Counted from the stretch's first letter, positions 21,583 through 30,009 are shown. The stretch: 33,286 nt of DNA from an uncultured Candidatus Saccharibacteria bacterium (GCA_947367565.1 CANBEI010000008.1:1-33286), one strand, 5' to 3'. Translations and numbers: made by a program. Notes: a model not told the origin generated them from the letters alone.

Positions 21583-22785
21583 TCAACCTTGACTTCTTCG
21601 TTCAAGCCTTTCATTGGTTTTTTCACGTTCTGCATCAACCAAGCCTTCAGTGTCCGCATCCTCTACCGCGCCGTCCTCGTCCGTCTCGCTCAGCGCATTT
21701 AACAGGGAATCTTCCGCATTCTTGCGCTTCTTCTTTTCTGGTGCCTTGGCTAGTTCAATATCAAGGTCATACCCCGTCAACTTCGACGCCAGCCGCACGT
21801 TTTGCCCCTGACGACCAATCGCAATCGACTGTTGGTCCTCGGTGACATAAACTTTCGCTTTCTTTCCGTCGATCTCGACTTTCATAATCTCCGCTGGGCT
21901 CAATGCCTCGCGAATATACTCCGACGGATTATCGCTCCAGTTAATAATGTCGATTTTCTCGCGGTCGCCAATCTCGTTCATAATCGCCTGCACGCGAATC
22001 CCGCGCCCGCCAACGAACGTCCCGACCGGATCCACCCCTGGCACGGTCGACATGACGGCAATCTTCGTCCGGCGACCCGCCTCGCGCGCAATTCCGCGAA
22101 TCTCGACCGAGCCATTTTCAAGCTCTGGCACTTCCTGGCGGAACAGATACTCGATGAATTCCGCACTCCCGCGCGACAAAATCAGCTGCGCCCGCGCATC
22201 ATCATGCTCGACGCCCTTAATATAGACCTTTAATCGCTCGCCGACCGTGTAATATTCACCATCAATTTGTTCACTGCGCGGCATAATCCCGGTCGCCTTA
22301 CCGAGGTCAACCCGTACCACTCGCGGCTCAACTCGCGCCACCACCCCAGTCATAACCGTACCGATTTTATCCTCAAACTCCGACAAAACCGCATCGCGTT
22401 CTGCCTCGCGTAGTCTCTGGACAACTACTTGTTTCGCCGTCATCGCTGCTACGCGTCCGAAATCCTTCACCTCTTCTTTTTCTTCAATCAGATCGCCAAT
22501 CTGCGCATCTGCCTTGATTTTCTGAGCCTCTGCTAGCGGAATCTCCGTCGCCGGGTTATAAGCGACATCATCTTCAATCACTTCGCGCTCAATATACACG
22601 ACCGCTTCGCCGGTCTTCGTATTCAACATTGCGCGCACGTTCATGTCTTTGTCGCCATTATCCTTGCGCCATGCCGCCGCAATCGCCATCTGGACGACGT
22701 CCAAGACCGCCTCTTCCGGCAAACCTTTTTCTTCCGCAATGACGTTCACCATCGCGCCTAACTGTTTGAGATCCAAACCTTCCAT
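21583..22785 (-). CDS. nusA: Transcription termination/antitermination factor NusA
   Basis: NusA binds RNA polymerase and nascent RNA, controlling pausing, termination and antitermination. The 400-residue form has the N-terminal RNAP-binding domain (QLGAMVNVIAEEKGLPEEAV), an S1 domain (about 135-200, VMTGVVARVEPRVVRVDL), and KH1 and KH2 with VPGVDPVGTFVGGRGIRVQA and SIAIGRQGQNVRLASKLTG. A short acidic tail replaces the C-terminal repeats of E. coli NusA, as is normal outside Proteobacteria. I place the start at 22785 because GGAG lies just upstream and the family sequence begins there; the open frame extends 49 codons further but covers the leader. It has its own promoter and a leader with terminator-like and palindromic structures. 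Confidence 0.95.
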   Translation of the reverse strand: MEGLDLKQLGAMVNVIAEEKGLPEEAVLDVVQMAIAAAWRKDNGDKDMNVRAMLNTKTGEAVVYIEREVIEDDVAYNPATEIPLAEAQKIKADAQIGDLIEEKEEVKDFGRVAAMTAKQVVVQRLREAERDAVLSEFEDKIGTVMTGVVARVEPRVVRVDLGKATGIMPRSEQIDGEYYTVGERLKVYIKGVEHDDARAQLILSRGSAEFIEYLFRQEVPELENGSVEIRGIAREAGRRTKIAVMSTVPGVDPVGTFVGGRGIRVQAIMNEIGDREKIDIINWSDNPSEYIREALSPAEIMKVEIDGKKAKVYVTEDQQSIAIGRQGQNVRLASKLTGYDLDIELAKAPEKKKRKNAEDSLLNALSETDEDGAVEDADTEGLVDAEREKTNERLERRSQG

Positions 22786-22809
22786 TTTACTCCTTTGTCT
22801 TACATTTGC

Positions 22810-22827
22810 TGTACATTGTACATACAA
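22810..22827. repeat. Palindrome in the nusA leader, matching the one at 1448-1472
   Basis: TGTACA-T-TGTACA (22810-22822) is a perfect palindrome, and the 17 bases 22811-22827 are the exact reverse complement of 1460-1476. It sits 25-40 bases upstream of the nusA start codon, within the transcribed leader. Confidence 0.65.
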
Positions 22828-22877
22828 CTGATATACATCTGCAATACATCTCCGCAGCCCCCGCGCAAGCTCCACGC

Positions 22878-22902
22878 AAAAACCGCCCCTCTTCGGGTCG
22901 GT
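22878..22902 (-). terminator. Terminator-like hairpin in the nusA leader (possible attenuator)
   Basis: On the minus strand ACCG-A-CCC and GGG-G-CGGT pair (7 bp around one A-G mismatch) with a GAAGA loop and are followed by TTTTT. It lies just after the predicted nusA transcription start and before the coding region. It could end transcripts early and let NusA control its own level. Confidence 0.5.
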
Positions 22903-22920
22903 CAATATCAGTATACCTCC

Positions 22921-22948
22921 ATTGTACCGCAAATCTCCACTCTGTCAA
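22921..22948 (-). promoter_or_regulatory. nusA promoter
   Basis: Minus-strand TTGACA (22948-22943), 16 bases, TACAAT (22926-22921). It starts right after the terminator of the upstream gene and predicts a leader of about 130 bases. Confidence 0.7.
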
Positions 22949-22950
22949 GC

Positions 22951-22980
22951 AAAAAGGCCCCACCGTACTCGGCGAAGCCT
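22951..22980 (-). terminator. Intrinsic terminator of the repeat-protein gene
   Basis: Minus strand: an 11-bp stem (AGGCTTCGCCG with CGGTGGGGCCT, including G-U pairs), loop AGTA, then TTTTT. It lies 5 bases after the stop of the gene ending at 22986. Confidence 0.75.
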
Positions 22981-22985
22981 CTAAC

Positions 22986-24026
22986 TTATCCCTTTGGTCG
23001 GATGGTGACTTCGTAATCTTTATGCTCAAACATCATCTCGCAATTCACCGGTTGATTGCGCGTCGCATCCTTCAGCTTTGCCGCCAGATCTTCCAGTCGC
23101 AGCTTCTCCTCTGGTGTCGCCACCTGTAGCATTCGCTCAAACAGGGAACTTAAATTCACTGTCTTGGTGACTTCCAGCTCATTGTAGGTCGCTAGGAAAC
23201 TATCAATCGCCTTCTTCTCGCGGTAAGCGACCAGCATCGGCCCCCAGTTCTCCTTCTTCCCGAGCACCCGATAAATCGCCTTCTTGCCCGGCGTGCCAAT
23301 CTCTTTCGTGCACTGACCGACCTGTGCCATCGACGGCAAATCATTCGGCCCCAGACCCAGGTGAGCTTGCATGCGCACAATCCCCTCTAGGCAATCGTCC
23401 GCATCATATTCTTTCTTGTCTGGTCGCACCTCTGCCCCGCTAGCCCGTAGCTCCGCTTTTGTTGTCTGTCGCTTCGCTACTTTCTGCGCCTCGAGCTCCA
23501 GCTCCATTTCCTCTAAAACCCGCGGTCGTTCCTCCAGGCTAGTCTCGAGATAGCGGTCCAGGCAAATTGCCCAGTTTTCCTTCTTCAGGAAACGCCGCTG
23601 ATACGACTCTCCATGCGGAATTGCCAATATGCGCGCATATTGGCTGACCTCACGTAGCGAGGGCAGCCGTTTAATCTTTAGATGCTCCTGGACTTTGATA
23701 ATCCCTTTCAGATAATCTTCCAGAGAATAGGTCATGAGATGTTCCGCCACTCTCAAACTTCGGCGTTCCGCCGACTCCTTTTCGTTCTTCGCCTGTTCGC
23801 GCAGTTCATATGCCTGTTTCAGACGTATCCTGACGCTCTCCCAAGCTCCAAACTCCTGCAAAATCCGCTGATACTCATCGGGCCAGCTTTTCTTTACGGT
23901 AATCCAGCTCGGCTCACGCCCGCTTTCATCCCAGATTTTTAGCAGCCATGCCAACCATTTCTTTTCTCTTAGAATTTTCTCCTGCTTAGAAGCCTCCAAT
24001 TTCTCGATTTCTATCGCTGTCTGCAT
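22986..24026 (-). CDS. Protein with homing-endonuclease-associated (HNH_repeat-like) helical repeats
   Basis: The 346-residue protein contains three units resembling the helix-turn-helix repeat found next to HNH homing endonucleases. They lie at about 24-75 (LLKIWDESGREPSWITVKK...FGAWESVRIRL), 105-160 (RLPSLREVSQYARILAIPHG...KKENWAICLDRYL) and 213-272 (DLPSMAQVGQCTKEIGTPGK...KKENWGPMLVAYR). No HNH, GIY-YIG or LAGLIDADG catalytic motif is present, so it is not an endonuclease by itself. DNA binding or regulation is more likely. Long charged helices connect the units. It has a promoter and terminator of its own and lies upstream of, but separate from, nusA. The start codon at 24026 lies within an inverted repeat that may control translation. 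Confidence 0.75.
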   Translation of the reverse strand: MQTAIEIEKLEASKQEKILREKKWLAWLLKIWDESGREPSWITVKKSWPDEYQRILQEFGAWESVRIRLKQAYELREQAKNEKESAERRSLRVAEHLMTYSLEDYLKGIIKVQEHLKIKRLPSLREVSQYARILAIPHGESYQRRFLKKENWAICLDRYLETSLEERPRVLEEMELELEAQKVAKRQTTKAELRASGAEVRPDKKEYDADDCLEGIVRMQAHLGLGPNDLPSMAQVGQCTKEIGTPGKKAIYRVLGKKENWGPMLVAYREKKAIDSFLATYNELEVTKTVNLSSLFERMLQVATPEEKLRLEDLAAKLKDATRNQPVNCEMMFEHKDYEVTIRPKG

Positions 24027-24054
24027 TTTACCACCCCTTCCATCTCGTGCAGAC
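24019..24054 (-). promoter_or_regulatory. Inverted repeat enclosing the ribosome binding site of the repeat-protein gene
   Basis: GTCTGCA (24054-24048, minus strand) and TGCAGAC (24025-24019) are perfect 7-base complements. The AAGGGG ribosome binding site lies in the loop and the last two bases of the ATG lie in the 3' arm. Formation of the stem would hide the start codon, suggesting translational control. Confidence 0.5.
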
Positions 24055-24067
24055 TTTCTTTACTGGG

Positions 24068-24109
24068 TCACTTTTTGTGGGATAATACTGACAAAGTACT
24101 CCACCCCAT
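24068..24109 (-). CDS. Possible leaderless 13-codon upstream ORF
   Basis: The frame MGWSTLSVLSHKK ends in TGA. Its ATG is exactly 6 bases after the TATAAT of the promoter at 24116, the spacing seen for the leaderless genes of this window. It may be a leader peptide affecting the gene at 22986-24026. Expression is unproven. Confidence 0.3.
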   Translation of the reverse strand: MGWSTLSVLSHKK

Positions 24110-24115
24110 CTCCTA

Positions 24116-24144
24116 ATTATAGCACACATTGCCAAAAAAGTCAA
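24116..24144 (-). promoter_or_regulatory. Promoter of the conserved-spacer family, copy P4
   Basis: Minus-strand TTGACT (24144-24139), 17-base spacer ending TGTGTGC, TATAAT (24121-24116). It drives the repeat-protein gene with a leader of about 85 bases. Confidence 0.75.
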
Positions 24145-24429
24145 TACTATTTATGCTTTTTAGCTAATAAAGTCAAGTCATTCCAGCGGCGACGCGCTTG
24201 ACGTTCCGATTTAAAATTGATAAGATAGAAATGTATTTTGTTGGAGTTAGCCTTGCTTCTTTGGAGCGAGGCTAACTTTAGCTTCTAAGCTAAGGCTGAG
24301 ACATAGACGTCCAATTTTCACCACCATACTCAACACTCCTTTCTCCCGCCTTGTGACCAATTTGGTTTGTTAAGGCGCCGCCTACGCGGCAGTATATAAC
24401 AAAACGTCGCAAAATTACAACCCCTACCA
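24145..24429. other. Intergenic stretch with hairpins between divergent promoters
   Basis: No convincing gene. AGTTAGCCT (24245-24253) pairs with AGGCTAACT (24269-24277), and TTAGCTT-CT-AAGCTAA (24278-24293) forms a second stem directly after it. A third hairpin, GCCGC-CTAC-GCGGC, is at 24377-24390. A candidate plus-strand promoter (TTGACG 24198-24203, 17 bases, TAAGAT 24221-24226) would transcribe the first two stems. A 14-codon open frame begins at 24231. A small RNA is possible. Confidence 0.4.
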
Positions 24430-24458
24430 TTGACATTTTCACTAATCCGTGCTACAAT
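24430..24458 (+). promoter_or_regulatory. Promoter of the conserved-spacer family, copy P2
   Basis: TTGACA (24430-24435), 17-base spacer ending CCGTGC, TACAAT (24453-24458). It starts the structured leader of the Nudix operon. Confidence 0.78.
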
Positions 24459-24464
24459 AATAGC

Positions 24465-24606
24465 AATCCTCTAGGAGGATTTGATTTTGATGACGTCTCG
24501 CCAGATATGTAGTCGTCATCTCAAAATAGCACATTGACAGGGAGAGCAGTTATCTAACAATGTGCCAGTCATATAGTTGGCGTAAGCCAGAAAGGGGGAC
24601 TATATT
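24465..24606 (+). promoter_or_regulatory. Structured 5' leader of the Nudix operon (candidate cis-regulatory RNA)
   Basis: Four stems occur in a row: AATCCTC-TAG-GAGGATT (24465-24481); GATGACG (24489-24495) with CGTCATC (24514-24520), extended by TTTT/AAAA; GCACATTG (24529-24536) with CAATGTGC (24558-24565); and TGGC-GTAA-GCCA (24578-24589), with a GNRA loop. An AGGAGG at 24473-24478 precedes a 15-codon frame (24490-24537, MTSRQICSRHLKIAH) that ends inside the third stem. The Nudix ribosome binding site (AAGGGGG) follows the fourth stem. I do not recognise it as a known riboswitch class. Confidence 0.6.
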
Positions 24607-25206
24607 ATGTCCAATGTAATCAAAAAACGCACTGAAGCCAAACTACCTAACACTCTCAGCGAAAAGGGTAAACACAAAGTCGAAAAATACGGCTGGCCCT
24701 ATTTTAAAGCTGGAATCATCTTTACTAATGGTCGCGGCGAATTTCTCTTAGTAAGAGAAGCCAAAGAACAGCAGTTGCAGGAGAATGGCGAAAAGGAATG
24801 GGTGCCGACCGAGAACGGCAAGTGGAATTTACCATGTGGTCGTCTTCGGAAATGGGAAGATTTCGATATGGCTGCCAGCCGTGAAGGCTCAGAGGAAAGT
24901 GGGTATGATTTTGACATGGGTTGTATCCGGCATATCGGGTTTAGATTTGATATTGATAACCCGTATATTATCGTAATCTATCACGCCGATCATCCTTACG
25001 ACATCAGCATCACCAATCCGCCGAATCCTGAAGAAATTGCTGAAGTTGGCTGGTTTGACTACCAAGAAATCTTAGATCTACATGCTGCTGGGCAGTTACG
25101 CAACCCGGAGTTAACCTTGAGTGCCGTTCATAATGAGCGTGCAAATGTTGTTATTCCGGAAGAAGCTATCACAGTTTATACGTCTAAGTTTTCGAGAGGA
25201 GAATAG
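24607..25206 (+). CDS. Nudix hydrolase
   Basis: Nudix enzymes hydrolyse nucleoside diphosphates linked to another moiety. The 199-residue protein has a perfect Nudix box: G78-x5-E84-x7-R92-E93-x2-E96-E97-x-G99 (GRLRKWEDF...SREGSEESGY), which binds the catalytic metals. The strand before it (YFKAGIIFTNGRGEFLLVRE) and the later IIVIYHADHP and EEIAEVGWFDYQEIL are also typical. A 30-residue basic N-terminus precedes the domain. Substrate cannot be told; candidates include ADP-ribose, NADH, oxidised nucleotides or nucleotide sugars. It is followed after one base by a gene of unknown function, so the two probably act together, and the leader suggests RNA-level control. Confidence 0.92.
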   Translation: MSNVIKKRTEAKLPNTLSEKGKHKVEKYGWPYFKAGIIFTNGRGEFLLVREAKEQQLQENGEKEWVPTENGKWNLPCGRLRKWEDFDMAASREGSEESGYDFDMGCIRHIGFRFDIDNPYIIVIYHADHPYDISITNPPNPEEIAEVGWFDYQEILDLHAAGQLRNPELTLSAVHNERANVVIPEEAITVYTSKFSRGE

Positions 25207-25207
25207 T

Positions 25208-25750
25208 ATGCCAAGAAAATATCAAAATCCTATTACTCGGCAACGCGGTAGAACAATTAGACTACTGGAGACAGCAAAACGCTTGAACAAGAAGTGCTAT
25301 GTACTGCTGGATGTCACGCATGGTCAAAGTCATGATGATATCTTAGATGACGCAATGGATTTACTTGGCGGACGAGCTCTACTGAATCAGTCGTTTGAAG
25401 TAGCAGAAATAGCAGACAGCGTATGTGTTCGTTCAGAACGGAGTTGGATTATCAGGCCAGAGGACGCTATGTTCGTCGAGGGGCAACCTTTTAGTTTGTC
25501 GACAGCACAGAGACCAGAGGAACCTGCCGAACAGGGAAGCTCACAGCTTTGGCATTTCGCAGGGGGACTTTCTATCGGTAGAGATGAAGTAGGCTTTTGC
25601 GAGTACGATGCTGTTCAACGGCACGGTAATATCATCATCGCCTTCAATGGCAGTCTCATTCCGTCGCTCACTGCTAAATTCCCGCATCTGGAGCAAAAAA
25701 TCAAGGTATTTAAGCCCGAAGAATATGATTGGCTGCTCAGTAACTGGTAA
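25208..25750 (+). CDS. Hypothetical protein cotranscribed with the Nudix hydrolase
   Basis: I do not recognise this 180-residue protein. The start at 25208 is preceded by GAGGAG (25196-25201), which overlaps the end of the Nudix gene; a longer open frame upstream would overlap Nudix by 86 bases and is unlikely. The N-terminus is basic (RKYQNPITRQRGRTIRLLET). There is a possible Rossmann-like strand-loop (KCYVLLDVTHGQSHDDIL) and a central beta-prone part (SVCVRSERSWIIRPEDAMFV). The end is KPEEYDWLLSNW. No membrane helix or metal motif is evident. A role linked to the Nudix substrate is inferred from context only. Confidence 0.75.
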   Translation: MPRKYQNPITRQRGRTIRLLETAKRLNKKCYVLLDVTHGQSHDDILDDAMDLLGGRALLNQSFEVAEIADSVCVRSERSWIIRPEDAMFVEGQPFSLSTAQRPEEPAEQGSSQLWHFAGGLSIGRDEVGFCEYDAVQRHGNIIIAFNGSLIPSLTAKFPHLEQKIKVFKPEEYDWLLSNW

Positions 25751-25768
25751 AACAAGCATATGCTTGTT
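25751..25768. repeat. 18-bp perfect palindrome before the terminator
   Basis: AACAAGCATATGCTTGTT begins right after the stop codon of the preceding gene. With no loop it is a better protein-binding site than an RNA hairpin. Confidence 0.5.
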
Positions 25769-25771
25769 ACG

Positions 25772-25799
25772 ATAACCTCCACGCCGTGGAGGTTATTTT
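25772..25799 (+). terminator. Intrinsic terminator of the Nudix operon
   Basis: ATAACCTCCAC and GTGGAGGTTAT form an 11-bp perfect stem around GCC, followed by TTT. Confidence 0.85.
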
Positions 25800-25808
25800 C
25801 AGCTTTTG

Positions 25809-25817
25809 TGCTAAAAT
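25809..25817 (+). promoter_or_regulatory. Extended -10 promoter for a leaderless YjdF-like gene
   Basis: TGC-TAAAAT (25809-25817), 6 bases, then ATG at 25824; no Shine-Dalgarno. Confidence 0.6.
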
Positions 25818-25823
25818 TAACCC

Positions 25824-26453
25824 ATGAAGCGTCTTGAATTTCTTAGTAATGTCCTGAAAGCCGCAATTTCCGTGACCGGCGTACTCATGCTCATCGGTTG
25901 GCTCATTGCGCCAACTTTTTGGTCTAAACCTTTGAGTTATGTCGCGACTATTATCTTGCCTTATGTCCCGGACCTCTTTAAGCTACTGAAGGTTGAGTTT
26001 AGTACTCCGCTGACGCTTGCTTACGAAGCATTCTTAGTAATTGCAATGGTGCTGGGAATCGACCTAAACTGGTACAGTCAAATATTCGTGACGGCGAGCG
26101 ACGACTCCTATTATGATAAAATCGTTCATTTTTTCTCCGGAATTCTCGTAGCCCTCGCTGGCCAAGAACTTTTTGCACTCTATATGCGACAAATCCACAA
26201 TCAGAAGCCTGCCCGTTGGTTCCAGACCCTCTTCCTTATCGGCGCCGTCGCGCTCGTTGCGGCCGGCTGGGAATGTTATGAGTTTTTTTATGACACATTC
26301 TGTGATGGAAATATGCAAGAATTAGTCAAATCTGGCGTCGCCGATACGATGTGGGATATGATTGCTTCGCTCATCGGCGGATTGCTCTGTATTATCTGTC
26401 TTATCAAGCCCAAAACTCACCCCAAACCCCAAAAATCAGCCAAAATCAATTAG
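25824..26453 (+). CDS. DUF2238 / YjdF-like integral membrane protein
   Basis: The 209-residue protein has about five hydrophobic helices, and the conserved polar residues of DUF2238 (VanZ-like) membrane proteins are visible. These are YDKIVHFFSGILVAL (D and H at the start of a helix), GQELFALY, GWECYEFFYDTF, and GVADTMWDMIASLIGGLL near the C-terminus, where D-T-x-x-D-M lies before the last helix. The function of the family is not established. It is translated from a leaderless start, and its stop codon is inside the first CIRCE operator of dnaK, so heat-shock repressor binding covers the end of this gene. Confidence 0.82.
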   Translation: MKRLEFLSNVLKAAISVTGVLMLIGWLIAPTFWSKPLSYVATIILPYVPDLFKLLKVEFSTPLTLAYEAFLVIAMVLGIDLNWYSQIFVTASDDSYYDKIVHFFSGILVALAGQELFALYMRQIHNQKPARWFQTLFLIGAVALVAAGWECYEFFYDTFCDGNMQELVKSGVADTMWDMIASLIGGLLCIICLIKPKTHPKPQKSAKIN

Positions 26454-26476
26454 CACTCTTGCCAAACGACTGCTAA
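26450..26476. promoter_or_regulatory. CIRCE operator 1 upstream of dnaK
   Basis: TTAGCACTC, nine bases, GACTGCTAA: one mismatch from the CIRCE consensus TTAGCACTC-N9-GAGTGCTAA bound by the heat-shock repressor HrcA. It covers the -35 box of the dnaK promoter. Confidence 0.93.
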
Positions 26477-26487
26477 TTTGCTATAAT
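26459..26487 (+). promoter_or_regulatory. dnaK promoter
   Basis: TTGCCA (26459-26464, inside CIRCE 1), 17 bases, TGC-TATAAT (-10 at 26482-26487). The start near 26494 lies just before CIRCE 2, so both operators would block initiation. Confidence 0.8.
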
Positions 26488-26495
26488 CAGGGTAA

Positions 26496-26522
26496 TTAGC
26501 ACTGTTGACACATGAGTGCTAA
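26496..26522. promoter_or_regulatory. CIRCE operator 2 upstream of dnaK
   Basis: TTAGCACTG, nine bases, GAGTGCTAA: one mismatch from consensus. It lies at the predicted transcription start and would also be at the 5' end of the mRNA. Confidence 0.93.
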
Positions 26523-26556
26523 TGATATATTATTGTGAATAGAATCTGTTATTTAA

Positions 26557-26706
26557 AAATACAGTCGTCGGTGACTGGACTACGGTTCTTTTCAGGACTC
26601 TTCGCGACCAACGGGGAGCGAGCGAAGCGCAGGCCCGCCCGTAACGACGGGACGGGTCAAGCGGGTCCTGAAAAGGATGGTAGTCCAGCTACCTCCGTCT
26701 GTATTT
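26557..26706. repeat. Hairpin repeat element, copy 2 (dnaK 5' UTR)
   Basis: Arms 26557-26600 and 26663-26706 are 44 bases each and complementary apart from about nine positions, including the unbroken blocks CTGGACTAC and CTTTTCAGGAC. The apex shares GCGACCAACGGGGAGCG, GCGAAGC, CCCGTAACGACGGG and AAGCGGGT with copy 1 at 17124-17256, while the arms differ. It fills most of the dnaK leader and ends 8 bases before the ribosome binding site. Confidence 0.82.
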
Positions 26707-26725
26707 ATTAAAGAAAGGAAATCAT

Positions 26726-28627
<1,902 letters not shown>

Positions 28628-28643
28628 CCTAGTCGCTAACCCG

Positions 28644-28671
28644 AAAATAGCCCCACCCAGGGGCTATTTTA
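28644..28671 (+). terminator. Intrinsic terminator of dnaK
   Basis: AAAATAGCCCC (28644-28654), loop of five bases, GGGGCTATTTT (28660-28670), with T-rich flanks on both strands; it may also serve the convergent gene ending at 28712. Confidence 0.88.
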
Positions 28672-28711
28672 TTTTCTAAATCTGTCGTCAATAAATCGAC
28701 TACAACGCTCT

Positions 28712-29992
28712 CTATTTCCGATTCACCCACTCATACTCCTCCGGCGAATATTCTCCCGTTTCCCGCTCCTTAATCTGGAAGTACGACTCATACTCCTGCA
28801 TTGCCTCGCGCATCGCTGAGCTATATGTCCGCCGCCTATCCGGCAACTCCATTATCGTCTCGCCCAAGCTGTCATATATTTCTTCATTCTTCCAATCGTC
28901 GTCCGGCTGATAGGTAAAATCATCACACTTATCTTTTGCTCTGCGCGCTAGCAACAGCGGCCGACCCTGATAGTAATCAGGCACTACCCCAGATTCAACC
29001 AAAGCTTTAACGAATTCTTGTGTTACCTCTGCTCCTTGACTCATCGCCCTGTTTAGTGCTGGTGCAATATTGGGCGCCCCCAATCGCAAATCCTCTCCCT
29101 CACGCACGCGCTCCGCCATTTCCTCATTTATCTGTCCCATTCCAAATTCCTCCAGCGTCGCAGATACGCCTGCCGCCGCAAGCATCGCCTTCATCATCAG
29201 CGCTTTTAGGAATAACTTTTCGCTAATCGGCGTCTCGGCATTCGGTTGTGTATCATACGACGGTCGGATGATATTTTCTTGCAAATCATCATATGCCGCC
29301 CGCGTCAACATTAATTTATCCTGATAAATCAGACATTGATTCATCGTAAAATCTCGTGTCAAGAAATAATTTTCCAACTCTTCCGTCTGGATTCCACGTC
29401 CATACATATAGTCATCCGGCATATACTCCTTCGATAGATCATCCAGCTCCGCACTACTCAACTTAGTATCATCGTTGCCGAGTTCCGGTATATATACTAG
29501 GTCCAAATCCCGCACCAGCTCTGTGTCCCCCGCCACGATTCGTCTCGCCACGCTCCGTGCCGTTCCGCCCATAATTGCTAGGCTTTCCGGTAACTCCGGT
29601 AAATCGTATTCTTCCAGAATCTCTCGCGGTATCGTTAGCACCTCAAACTGCTTCTCTCGCTCCAATTCCTCTGTCCGCTCGTCGCCCTCATCCCAGCTAG
29701 TCCCATCCTTCCAATTATTCTCACTCCAGTCATCACCCTCTTCATCATATGCCTCATACTCATCGGATTCGTCAATATCGTTGCTTTCGTAGACCTCGTC
29801 GCTTTCACCGCTTCCAGCCTCCCCAAATTCCTCAAACTCTTCCCATGGCTGATATTCCATCAGGCTATCCCAGCCAGTCATCTCGTCTGCCGCACCTGCC
29901 TCACTCTCGTCAATCGCCTCAAATTCTGCCACCAGATCATCCGCCGAGTCTTCCTTCTCCGTCCAAGTCTCGCGTCCGCTTATGCTTTCCAT
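28712..29992 (-). CDS. Divergent nucleotidyltransferase-like protein (poly(A) polymerase / CCA-adding head type) with acidic N-terminus
   Basis: The 426-residue protein begins with about 110 residues rich in Asp, Glu and Trp, probably disordered. The following domain resembles the head of class II tRNA nucleotidyltransferases. LAIMGGTARSVARRIV corresponds to the G-G helix, VRDLDLVYIPE to the metal-binding D-x-D strand, and YFLTRDFTMNQCLIYQDKLML to the RDFTxN motif, followed by AAYDDLQENIIRPSY where CCA enzymes have G-x-x-DL...R-x-I-R. The C-terminal part is helical but I cannot match it to the neck/body domains. It could add nucleotides to RNA or protein, or be an inactive relative. A TATAAT box lies 8 bases before the start. 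Confidence 0.7.
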   Translation of the reverse strand: MESISGRETWTEKEDSADDLVAEFEAIDESEAGAADEMTGWDSLMEYQPWEEFEEFGEAGSGESDEVYESNDIDESDEYEAYDEEGDDWSENNWKDGTSWDEGDERTEELEREKQFEVLTIPREILEEYDLPELPESLAIMGGTARSVARRIVAGDTELVRDLDLVYIPELGNDDTKLSSAELDDLSKEYMPDDYMYGRGIQTEELENYFLTRDFTMNQCLIYQDKLMLTRAAYDDLQENIIRPSYDTQPNAETPISEKLFLKALMMKAMLAAAGVSATLEEFGMGQINEEMAERVREGEDLRLGAPNIAPALNRAMSQGAEVTQEFVKALVESGVVPDYYQGRPLLLARRAKDKCDDFTYQPDDDWKNEEIYDSLGETIMELPDRRRTYSSAMREAMQEYESYFQIKERETGEYSPEEYEWVNRK

Positions 29993-30000
29993 ACGTTTAT

Positions 30001-30009
30001 ATTATAGCA
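30001..30009 (-). promoter_or_regulatory. Extended -10 promoter of the nucleotidyltransferase-like gene
   Basis: Minus-strand TGC-TATAAT (30009-30001), 8 bases, then ATG at 29992. Near-leaderless. Confidence 0.55.

Noticed and set aside
22787-23029. 80-codon open frame overlapping the nusA leader
   Set aside because: It lies over the promoter, terminator-like hairpin and palindrome of nusA, and its sequence looks like translated non-coding DNA.
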